A DNA stretch of 64,000 nt from Lucifuga dentata (lineage: Eukaryota; Chordata; Actinopteri; Ophidiiformes; Bythitidae), in NCBI GenBank assembly GCA_014773175.1, contig VXCM01000453.1, positions 117,352-181,351 on the forward strand, written 5' to 3'. Below, piece after piece: positions 1-10,287 of this stretch. The stretch's first letter is position 1. Every line of letters starts with the position of its first letter. A program made the translations under genes and the position numbers. The notes below the pieces were generated by a model, which did no database searches, was not told where the DNA came from, and worked only from the letters and a program-made list of their open reading frames with translations.

Positions 1-197
1 GGCCCTAGTGGGGTGCTATGTGGGATGCCAGTGACCTGCATGCCAGCAGATAAAGGTTGGTAAAAGTTTAGCGGGTTTACCTGATCCAAGGTAGAGTACC
101 TTGACTTGAGCGTGATGACCTCATCCAGGTGAGCCCTGAATTCTCTCCGTGAGGCCTGGGGGAAGCCACAGGATAGTCACTCACCTTCTCGCCACGT

Positions 198-212
198 ACA
201 CACACACACACN

Positions 213-273
<61 letters not shown>
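198..273. repeat. (CA)n microsatellite with an N
   Basis: About 38 units, N at 212. Confidence 0.95.
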
Positions 274-277
<4 letters not shown>

Positions 278-1351
278 AGGCAACAGACATGCACACCCAT
301 TTTGTAGTTTTATGACAGCATATATTTGGAACACAGTGGCACACTCAGTCTGCGCAGACTGAATACCTAATTTCACGCACAAACACACACACACAGACAC
401 ACACAAGCATACATCCTAGAGAAAAGCCAGTACTAACCTGGCATACATTCTGCAATTGGATCAAAGTAAATTGGAAAAGATGCAGCCAATAAGTCACTAG
501 AAATCAGCCACTAACACACAATAGCACCAAAGATGGATGAAGAACAGAAGTTGAGAGTTCCACGGTAGAGCTGCTAGTATGGTCACATCTCTGAATTCAT
601 ATTAAACTGTGAACGCTTGACCCCAGGACCCTGTTTTTGGCTGTACGTGACCAGCTAGAACAGACTTTATGTCATAGTCATCTGTTTCTAATTTGTATCA
701 AACTGGCAACTGTAAACCATTGCAGCTAAAAACTTAGTAATTGGATTAAAAATAATTTTGGGAAACAAGTTGATTGCTATGACTTTTCTCATATTTTAAA
801 CATTACAGGCAGAATTCATGAAAAAAAAATCATGCTAAATTACAGTGTCACACTAAATAAGCACCGTGATAACTGAAACTCATTCATAAAGTTTCCCTTA
901 TGTTAGGGGCATCGCAGGTAAAAGCCAATGAAGAGCGGCATATTAACGAGCGGCTCCATCCTAAAGAGTTAGGCTTTATGCTTGCTTTATCTGGTGTCAA
1001 ACTGAAATTTAGATGTTAATGCTTTAGAGCTCTGCACTGTAAGAGATTGACACTAAGATAAGAGATAGATCCACACGTTACTCTCCGTAGTGTGTGGTCG
1101 CGGTGTGTGTGTGTGTGTGTTTGCATGAGGGAGAGAGACGCAGCTCACAGAAGATGAAGCTTGAGGAAGTGGTGCAATGCCACTAGAATGTTTGCAAGAT
1201 GGAATGAAAACTTACCATTTAAATACAGACTGATCAGACTGAGGAAATACCATTGTAATGCCTCTTTCAATGCTAACAGATGCTGGTAACAACCAGTTAT
1301 GAATAAGTGAACATGGTTGTGAAACAATATTTGTTCATATCAACATGTTAA

Positions 1352-1931
1352 AGGACCATACCATCCATTTTGCATGATTGAGCCGAATATATTAAATTTT
1401 CATAAACGTAAGGTTACTGACAATCATTTTCCAAAGGATAAAATCATATTTCAACTTTCCTGATATTTTGCAAAACTTCTTAATCTTTCAAAATCAAATG
1501 TTCAAGCGATACCCCCACATTAAAAATCGATGTTTCATCTACTAATAGTTACACAAAATTATGAAGTCATGATCATTTAAATTTTTCGATAAACACAGGT
1601 CTTCTTTTAGGACTATATTCCCCGGTGGAGACATACATTCACTCTGCGCTTTTTATTACGCCTAAATGCTGTACAACTTTGAAAAAAAACCTGAATGCAC
1701 ATCTTGTTCGTGATGATGGATTACCTATCCCAAGGACATTTTAAGTATCAACAAGTTAATTTTAATAGCATACCAGAATGAACTGAAACCGATGGTGGTT
1801 TGGAAGGCAGGAAAAACATTTTTTAACTCACTGTTCCAGTAGTATACTTTGGGAAATGAGTGTCAATAATGTTACGTGTATGAAAATTGATTGTCATAGG
1901 CTCAAACATGCAAAATGGGTGGTATGGTCCT
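1352..1931 (+). mobile_element. TTAA-flanked MITE, subfamily A, complete copy
   Basis: The copy begins AGGACCATACCATCCATT and ends with the inverted tip, ATGGTCCT, with TTAA on both sides (1348-1351 and 1932-1935). The inverted termini extend about 85 bp. The core includes a GGACTATATTCCC motif shared by the family. It has no coding capacity. Family evidence is the recurrence of the same termini and core at many places in this window. The superfamily is uncertain; a TTAA target suggests piggyBac or Kolobok. Confidence 0.9.
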
Positions 1932-2738
1932 TTAAATTTTGTGCTTTATGAATCCCGCCCAATGTTTTATCTTCAGAATGAGGATAACAAAACATGTGTA
2001 ATAGCACTGAAATGAATCTGAAAGGAAATCTGCTGTCCAGATTCCTTTCCTGCGCAATTACAGGTAATCAATGGATTTCAATATTATTTTAGACAAGTGT
2101 CGAGGCTGTTAAATGCCCTCGCACTGAGACCATGACTTTATTACTTATAGATCAGTCATTGGACCCTGACCACAGTAACGAATATGAGCAAGCTGCAAAG
2201 GCTTACAGCACATTTACCGGGCCTACTCTCTTTTACAAGCAGCTGTGTGTGAGAGAGAAATGAGGTATAAACACAGAGGAAGAGAGACGCACTTTGTGCA
2301 AGCAATATCACTTTCATTCAAACACATAATTCAAGCATCTTTCAACTTCAATTCTGAGGTTGAAACACAGCTGAGGAATACGCCAAGTGATGGAGGTTTG
2401 TTTATTCAGTGGGTCTGTGAGTGCGGGAAAGGGAGAGGGTTAAAAATGTGGAACCTATAACGGAGAATCAGACAATCAAATACGAGACACAATCAGAATT
2501 GAAACATAATAAAATACATTCACACAAAAACAGAGAGGGGGGAATGCAAAGGATTGTGGGATACAACAGATTTAGCAGGAGTGCAGCAGGCAGGATAACA
2601 CACAGAAGGGCAAAGATCGGAGGTTTTGGGGGAGGTAGGGGAGCGATCAAGCCAGGCAGGGAAAGGAGGCTGTAACGGATGCTATAATGATGTTGTGATG
2701 GCAGCCATAACAACGCATTAGAACGCATGCAGGAGTAC

Positions 2739-2780
2739 CTCAGCAATGCTTAGGGTGGATGAACAGGAAGGGAGCCGCGC
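2739..2780 (-). CDS. gphn: gephyrin alternative cassette exon C5 (14 residues)
   Basis: On the minus strand a 42-nt open segment lies between gtggcaccag and gag|gtactc. It is in phase 0 at both ends and reads ARLPSCSSTLSIAE. I recall the mammalian C5 cassette as ARLPSCSSTYSVSE, so 11 of 14 residues match. It lies downstream of exon 8 on the transcribed strand, with no other exon recognised between. Its phase lets it be included or skipped after residue 288 without breaking the frame. The acceptor lacks a strong pyrimidine tract and the donor is weak (gtactc), as expected for a regulated exon. Actual use in this species is not shown by the sequence. The position relative to the next linker exon is inferred because that exon lies outside the window. 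Confidence 0.88.
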
Positions 2781-3446
2781 CTGGTGCCACGAGAGAGGAG
2801 GGGAGAAGAGAACAGGGTTAACGGAGCCAAAGCCAGGTTGAGCGGGGACAGATGCACACAGAGACAGCGCCCTCTGTCTTTTAGGAAGGCCTCTGCATGA
2901 CATGTCTCTGTGTGACTGTCTCAGACGGGCCAAGGCAGCCAAGGGCAAGACAGACAGGACAGGACAGGAGGACAGCAGGTAGGAGTTGCATGGGGATTCA
3001 CTCCCGTCACCGTTAGCATAACAGGAGAACAGGTTTCACAGGAAACGTCACACATTTCAAACAGCTGCTGATTGTGTCGATTTGTGTCTCAGCCTGATGG
3101 CAGAGAGGAATAAATGTATTTCGGTTTGAACGTTCAGGAGAATCCGTGTTTTTCTTTGTATACTGCATCATCAAAGCCTTTATTGCTTTGGAATGTCAAT
3201 TATGGAAAACTGGCATAGATTATAATTGGGGTTGTAGTGTCATTGTACATGCATTCACACTAACCCATGACCCAAGTCTTCCTTCTAAGCTCTGGAAGTC
3301 CAGAAGGTTTACGTAGCAAATATAACACACTTATGCACTCCTGCTTGCATTTGACAGCAAACTACTTGTGATCAATTTCTTGAATTTTGTTTCTGTTGTC
3401 ATGACACACCGTTAAGCGCCAACTTAAATAGAGAAATAGTAAGTAA

Positions 3447-3560
3447 GTAAAGTTTATTTGTATAGCACCTTTTAAGAGCAAAGGTCATCACAAACTGCTT
3501 CACGATAAAAGAAAACGTTAAAATCCAAAATACATACTAATGAAAATAGCAGGCTACCAA
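3447..3560. repeat. Generic fish dispersed repeat
   Basis: The phrase aagtttatttgtatagcacc followed by cacaaactgcttcacgataa is common in fish genomes, probably the 3' part of a retroelement. The edges are uncertain. Confidence 0.5.
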
Positions 3561-4762
3561 AGAAATATACAAATAAATAAAATATACAACTGAAACAAGC
3601 TACCCAAAAGCAAGTTTAATTGTTTTTTAAAAGAGTCCAAAGAGTCCAAACCTAAAAGGTTGAAGTTGAGGCACCAGATTGGAAAAAAATATCTTGAAAT
3701 CGTTTCACCATTCGTCTGAAAGAGTCCTTCAGTTGTAACTGTCGCAGAAACAGCATTTATTTCTCAAAGGCAGACACTGCCATCAATGTGACCCATTATG
3801 GAATTGCGGACGTGGTTGAGTTCAGGTAAACTCTGTGTTCAGCCACGCCCACATCACCACCAGGCCAGGGTGGAGGGTGAGGGGTGGGTGGTTTGACCTG
3901 TTATTCAGTTTTTGTAGGATGTCCAAGAGGCAAAGAGCGTAATTCCTTCCCTGACCTGGTGAAATTATGCCAGACCTTTCCTGGACCTGATGCCTCCTTC
4001 ATGTGGTGATGGGTGGTTTGGGGAAAACGCCGCCGCACTGATGTTAGAGCAGCACGGTAAACAGCAGAGCAACTCAACTCCAACCATCTAGACATCTTAC
4101 CACCTGGGATTTTATTTAATAATCAACACAGCTGCTGTGTACCTTTACATTCCTGCAGTTTTCAGAAAAAAAACACCACCACCACTCCTACTTGATCCAA
4201 AATGGAGGCTACAACATTACAAGTTGGAGAACTTTTCAGTATTTGCACATTTTTGTTGGTCTGAGAGGCTTTAAGCTCAAAAATGATGTCCACCAGCTAT
4301 CCATTTGAAAATATGTCATCTATTTATGACAACATGACGACTGACATGAAAGCCAAATTCATTACAGGTTATTACTGTTATTACTAAGGACATTCTGTGA
4401 TTTCTGACCTTTTCATGTGAACACTTCATATTATATAATAAGCTGCCTTTTAAAGTGAGGCAGATGATAGACTGACAGAAAACCTTCAGATACAGCAGGT
4501 TAGACTCGATGTACAAATTATACTCTAATGCAGAGGTCTCAGAGTGCCGGCCCGCGGGCCAGTTGTGGCCCGTGAGCCACCAGTGTGAGGCCCTCGGCAT
4601 GTCTGACCATTCATCATTATGTTCGGCCTGCACGAGTTTCCACAATTTATTTTTTTCCCCTCAAAATACATATATTTTAAATTAGTTTGAAATATGAAAA
4701 ACAAACAAGAAATAAAAAATTGTGAACATTAACAGTCAGCTCATCTTCAGCGCTTATTCAAA

Positions 4763-6119
4763 ATGTCACTTTCTGAAAGTAAACAAAAAAGTAGACCTGG
4801 AGCATCACCAATTTCAAGAGAAATGGACATCTGCTTATTTTCTTGTGGAGTATAGTGCATCTGCCACCTGTCTTATTTGTAAGGAGAAAGTGGCCGTTCT
4901 GAAGGAATATAATCTGAAGCGACATTATTTTATAAAACATGTGGAACAGTATGCCAAATACCAGGGTGAGGAGAGGGACATACATGTAGGTCAACTTCAA
5001 AAGGCCATGCAACAAAACCTCTTCCACTGAGCAAAAAGAGAACATGATGCAGAGGTTGAAGCAAGTTATGTGGTTAGTGAGTTGATCGCAAAATCGGGAA
5101 AACTTTTTATGGAGGAAGTTTGTGAAAGACTGCATACTACAGGAGCTAACATTGTTTGTCCAGAGAAAGCGGCTTTATTTAGAAATGTGAGTGTGTCTGC
5201 TAACACAGAGGCCAAGTGCATTGGTGAGTTATCAAATGACATTTATCATCACCTTTGTCAAAAAGGGACGGACTTTTCTGCCTATTCATTGGCTCTCGGT
5301 GAAAGCTCTGATATCACTGACACCGCACAGCTTGCTATATTGTCTGTATGGAAGCACATATGTGAGAAACTTTTCTCAGCTATGAACTTTAACAAGTCAA
5401 AATACAGATCAAGACTGAGTGATGCTCACATTAAAGGACCATACCATCCATTTTGCATGTTTGAGCCTAATATATTAAATTTTCATACATGTAAGGTTAC
5501 TGACAATCATTTCCCAAAGGATAAAACTGTATTTCAGCTTTCCTCATTTTTGCAAAATCTCTTAATCTTTCAAAATCAGATATTCAAATGATACACCTAC
5601 CTTAAAAATTTATGTTTCACCTGCTAATAATTACGCAGCCTTATGAAGTCACCGTCATTAAAATTTTTCGATAAACGCAGGTCTTCTTTTGGGACTATAT
5701 TCCCTGATAAAGACATACACTCACTCCATGCTTTTTATTGCGCTTAAATGCTAAAATTGTGAAACTTTGAAAAATCCTGAATATACGTTTTGTTCACAAT
5801 AATGGATTACCTATCCCAAGAATGTTTCAAATATCAACAAGTTGATTTTAATAGCATACCAGAATGAACTGAAACCAATGGCGGTCTGTCAGGTAGGAAA
5901 TTTTTTTTTTAACTCACCGTTCCAGTAGCATGCTTTGGGAAATGGCTGTCAGTAACCTTATGTGTATGAAAACTGAATATATTAGACTCAAATATGCAAA
6001 ATGGCTGGTATGGTCCTTTAAGGCCATTCTCAGTGTCCACTGCCCACACACTTACAGCAAATATTGCTCATCTCCGTCAGCAGAAGTTCTGCCAGGTGTC
6101 CAGTAGCAGCAAGTACTAG
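4763..6119 (+). pseudogene. hAT transposase pseudogene (GTF2IRD2/ZBED-like), interrupted
   Basis: Two frames separated by a stop at 5028-5030 match the hAT-derived protein family that includes GTF2IRD2 and ZBED5. The first carries a BED zinc finger: CLICK, about 16 residues, then HYFIKH. The second continues through SYVVSELIAKSGK and an IYHHLC/SSDITDTAQLAI region. It then jumps directly to the C-terminal hAT dimerisation segment (CEKLFSAMNFNKSKYRSRLS). The central part, with most of the catalytic core, has been lost. A MITE splits the gene after DAHI. Its last ~30 codons resume at 6022, with one further frame slip, and end near a TAG at 6117. It is not functional. Confidence 0.87.
5435..6017 (+). 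mobile_element. TTAA-flanked MITE, subfamily A, inserted in hAT transposase
   Basis: Complete 583-bp copy between TTAA at 5431-5434 and TTAA at 6018-6021. Because it interrupts recognisable transposase coding sequence (…DAHI before, KAILSV after), removing the element plus one TTAA restores a contiguous alignment. This shows directly that the target duplication is TTAA. The core orientation is the same as in the 1352 copy. Confidence 0.93.
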
Positions 6120-7125
6120 AAATCAACAAAGATATCAGAAAGACTGTATATAGTTGCATGGAACATTTGCTTTTTCCTTCGGTTGTTCAAGTGGCCTTCC
6201 TTGGTGGTCAGATCCTGGCCACTGGCCCTCAGGTAATTTGGCTTTGAGACCCCTCCTCTAATATATGAGCAGTTTGTCTCAAAGGCGATACATGTTTTTA
6301 GAACAAAATCCTTCCTATAGAGTGTTAACTCTTTGTATTTATCTTTGGAGATTAATTCAGAATTCAGAAACAGGTGCTGCTTTTAACTTTGATGCATATA
6401 TTTTATAATCTTTTTTTAAAAAAGCAATCCTGTCGGTTGACTCTCCCTTAAATCAGTACGTGTGGAAAAAAAAAAACCAAAAAAAAAAAAAAAANAAAAA
6501 AAAAAAAAAAACTGCTCTACAGCTGACCAGATCTGCACGCTTCTTCATCATCCAGCTCTGGTCATTCATCACCCTCCAGTTTGCTTCCTTCCCTTGGCCA
6601 TCTCTGTGTCCATTTCTATTAGAAATTAATGAGCCGTTGAGTGTGTTGCCAGCGTGATAGAGTGAGCGTTAACACAGCTGATTTGACAGGCCTGTGTTAT
6701 GCTGCTGACCAGTCTCCTCCACTCCTCATCAGCAGCCCACATGGTGAATGAACACAATCAGTACAGCCGGTCAGACACTGCCATCCATTCCTCTTCCTGC
6801 CTTTCATCCTCTGTCTCTCTCTCTCTCTCTGTCTGCCTCTCTATTTAAAGCCCTCTTGTGCTCCTTTACTCCTTCCATTCTCTAACCGTCCCCACCTCGA
6901 GGTAAAAACTCAAGAGTCAGTCGGCGTGAGTAACTCGAGACAAATATGTATTGCGTATAAATCATGCAAACTCACATACATATGCATGTTCATCAGATCA
7001 TTATAAGCTTTTGAGACATAAGTAGGCAATGTGCAAATAGAAATCCTGAGAAGTACCCACACTTACACACACACACACACTCACATACTCAATGCAGACA
7101 TGAACTCTGCTGAATTGACTTGGAT

Positions 7126-7609
7126 TCAAAGATGCTGGTGATTTTTCATGTTTGAGTCCGATTTATACAACCCACATACACAATTGCCTTGCTGCCACTA
7201 TTTTCCAAAGCATACAACAGTATTTTAGTGTTGCTGCTATTTTACCAAATCTTTCAAAGTCAAATTTTCAGGTTAAAATTCAATGTTTTGCCCACTAACA
7301 CTTACACACAATTGTAGAACCCATGGTCATTTTATTTTCTTGGTAAAAAGCTGTCGTTTCTTGGGACTATATTCCCTGGCGAAGACATACATTTTCTTCT
7401 GTGCGGCTCCGTGTTGGACCGAACAACGTTTGGTTCACCGTGATGGATTACCTATCTCAGGAACATTTCAACTCGATGATCTTAATAGCATACTGGCATG
7501 AACTGAAACCAATGGTAGTTCTGGATAATAAGGAAAAAAATATAATAAAATTTACTGTTCCAGGTTGTATATGCTGGGCCAAAACATGCAAAATCACTTG
7601 TATGCCCCT
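7126..7609 (+). mobile_element. TTAA-family MITE, subfamily B, left tip damaged
   Basis: The right end (…aaaatcacttgtatgcccct followed by TTAA at 7610-7613) and the core (gggactatattccctggcga, then the gaactgaaaccaatgg block) match the family. The left tip has lost its first bases and is recognisable from about atgctggtgatttttcatg. Confidence 0.8.
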
Positions 7610-8348
7610 TTAAAGCCTGAAGCAATTTGACCCAAATGGTCTAGGAGCCAAACAGAGAATGGTGTGTGCATTCATCAGAGATGAAAAAACCACTTTCCTG
7701 TGGCTCCGGCTACTTTCATCTGGTCTCTGCAACAATACATCACAGATATTATAATCCATCTTGTTTGCTATAAGACCCAACTATCTCTGCATCGAACATT
7801 TAACCGGAGAGAATCAATTTCGAGAGCTAAATTGATATCAAACTGCCTTTTCTGCCCATTATTAAAAGCTGTTTTCTCCTGTTAGCAGGGAGGAGGATAT
7901 ATTCTCCAGCTTGACGTGTTTATGTTTGTTTCCCTGTAGGCCATGTAAAGAATGTGGACTAAGCAGATTAAAAAAGCTGTAGATTACATCCCTTATTCCC
8001 TGCAGAAAACTACTGCTGTAAATTTCATGAGTGTTGTTGCAAACCACATCCAAACGTGTTCATGCCACCTCCGAATGCTGCAAAAACATCCCTACAACAG
8101 TCGCACAAGCTCCTTCATCCTCTTCCTCCTCTTCATCGTGGTTTCGGCTAGTCGACAGTCCCGAGGAAACATTACTCGCCATCATCCCTAACTCCTGCTC
8201 CCAGCCCAATCTCGTTCGTGGCCTGACAGTTTACCTCCTTCAGACACACACACAGAGTACGTACAACACAAATCAGGGAACAATACGAAATTATTCACTT
8301 ATCAAACGCTATAAGGACGCAGCTGCCTTCTGCACACGCACACACATG

Positions 8349-8475
8349 TACACCCACACCCACACACACACACACACACACACACCACTCAACACTCAGA
8401 CCTGTAAATATNTACACCCACACCCACACACACACACACACACACACACCACTCAACACTCAGACCTGTAAATAT
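8349..8475. other. Assembly gap (N at 8412) with 63-bp flanking duplication
   Basis: 8349-8411 and 8413-8475 carry the same 63 bp, ending in cagacctgtaaatat. Probably two contig ends that overlap but were not merged. Confidence 0.85.
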
Positions 8476-9492
8476 TCTCTCAGCTATGCAGGAGGAAAGA
8501 CATTACTTACCATTCTCTGCCTGAAGTCAAAACAGAATGAGCTCCCCAGCACATGCACACGGGAGCACACTCACACACACATGCACACACGCGCCAACAC
8601 AATCACTAACTGGAGGGTGAGCGAGAGAGCAAGGAGTAAAGGGGGGGGAAGGAGGGAGAGAGAGAGAGCGAGAGAAGGAGATAAGAGGGGAAGGATGGAG
8701 TGAGAAGGATGCACAAGAGAGTGAAAGCTGCGAAGGAAATGCAACAGCCGGAGAGAGAGAATAAGGAGGAGGAGAAGAAAGAGGAGGAGAGTATCTGCAC
8801 ACACGCTGCTGTTCTGCACTAAATCATACACGCATCACCGGGAAATGTGCTCGTATTCCTTGTGTGTGTGTGTGTGTGTGTGTGTGTTTCCGATGAGCGT
8901 CAGCATATCTGTTAGCACGAGTAAAAACACGGATGTGACTGTTTCTCCATCCTGCCTCCTCCTAATTCCACTTCACCCCTCCATCTTTCTCACATCCTCC
9001 CTCCTCCTTCTGTCTCTCCCTCTGTCGCTTTAACACTGATTTGAGATAATTAAAGTCAAGAGGGAGAAAAACCCAAGCTGAGGCTGATATGAAGCGAGCT
9101 GGTGGACTTGCTGTCGAAGTGGAAGGATAGATTCAGACAGACAAACGCCACCAGACTAGCTTGTCAAACCTTCTTCTATTCCTCCACCGTGCCTTCCTTC
9201 ATTTTCATTTTCATCCATCTCCCCCCTTCCTGCCTCCCACTCGGTCTCAGCCTTCTTTCAGTCCCTTGTCCTCTCTAACTCATTAGCTCTCCCTCCCTTT
9301 GTCTTTTCTGCCTCCCACTCTCTGTTCCTTCTCGCTTTCTCATTCCCTTCCCCTTTCTTTCTCGCTCACTTCATCTTGTAAATCTTCCACCCCTCCAGCA
9401 GTCCAGGAGGCTAGGAGTCACTTTTACGAGCCTTACTGCACCAGAGGACGACAAGAACACATTCACAATCAGTACTACCAACTGGCTGAGCG

Positions 9493-9496
<4 letters not shown>

Positions 9497-9553
<57 letters not shown>
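9497..9553. repeat. (CA)n microsatellite
   Basis: Uninterrupted, about 28 units. Confidence 0.95.
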
Positions 9554-9557
<4 letters not shown>

Positions 9558-9728
9558 ACCTATTGACAACCCACAAAGAGTCCACGCTGTTGGGTAAAAG
9601 CAAACGTGAATCGTTTACCTACACATGTACATAGTCAGACATATGGAAGCATATGACAGGTCTTTTCCTGACTTTCCAAACCTTTTTCATAATGGTGACA
9701 CAGGCTGTAAAAGAGAGGTGGGTATTGA

Positions 9729-10287
9729 AGGACCATACCGGTGATTTTGCACATTTGAGCCCAATAAATACAGCCTGCATACACGTTACGTTACTGCCAA
9801 TCATTTTCCAAAATCTTGCAGAGCGGTAAATCTTTAGGATTGTTTCCCCCTACCGTCCAGATTGTCATTGGTTTCAGTTCATTCCAGTACGCTATTTAAA
9901 TAAACTTGTGGAGACTTGATATGCTTGAGATGCGTAACGAATCACAGCAAACCACAGGCTGTTATTATTTTTCATGCAACATGGAGTACATGGAAGAAAA
10001 TGTTTTTCTCCTCCAGGGAATATAGTCTCAGGAAAAGACTGCTTTTACAGAGAAATTTACATGACCCTGCCTTCTACAATCATGTGTAGGTGTGAAAGTG
10101 TGAAGGTGACACATTGAAACGTTGCATTTTAAAGTGGGCGTCTCCGCTGAACATTTGATTTTGAAAGATGGTGGGATTTGGCAAAATAACAGTTTTATGT
10201 TTTGCACAACGTTTGTCAGTAACATAACATAATGTATGCAGGTAGTATATATTGGGCTCAAATATGCAAAACCACCAGTATGGTCCT
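9729..10287 (-). mobile_element. MITE, subfamily B, flanked by TTGA
   Basis: Starts AGGACCATACCGGTGATTTT and ends with the inverted counterpart near 10287. The core is reversed (gggaatatagtctcagg). Both flanks read TTGA instead of TTAA (9725-9728 and 10287-10290). Confidence 0.85.

Larger units (their letters stand above)
1..2738 (-). other. gphn: gphn intron downstream of cassette C5 (partial)
   Basis: No exon was found here. The next expected linker exon (beginning VQSRCSS in mammals) was looked for on the minus strand and not seen, so it probably lies beyond position 1. Contents are a (CA)n tract, one complete TTAA-family MITE (1352-1931) and otherwise unremarkable AT-rich sequence. Short open frames at 2245-2675 have no recognisable similarity. 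Confidence 0.8.
4531..6255 (+). mobile_element. hAT transposon with 8-bp target duplication, decayed
   Basis: The ends are cagaggtctcagagtgccgg and, inverted, gaggggtctcaaagccaaat, typical of Charlie-like hAT elements whose tips are rich in GGCCCGCGGGCC-type sequence. The flanks are CTCTAATG (4523-4530) and CTCTAATA (6256-6263), a target duplication matching at 7 of 8 bases. Inside are a decayed transposase and a later MITE insertion (5435-6017). Without that MITE the element is about 1.14 kb, so the transposase is internally deleted. Confidence 0.88.

Noticed and set aside
198..273. CRISPR-like regular repeats
   Set aside because: All regular arrays here are mono-, di- or trinucleotide microsatellites with no spacers, and the genome is a vertebrate's.
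5070..5591. Plus-strand frame of 173 codons as a gene
   Set aside because: Only the first part is transposase-like. The end is MITE sequence, and the whole lies in a decayed hAT element, so it is listed as a pseudogene.
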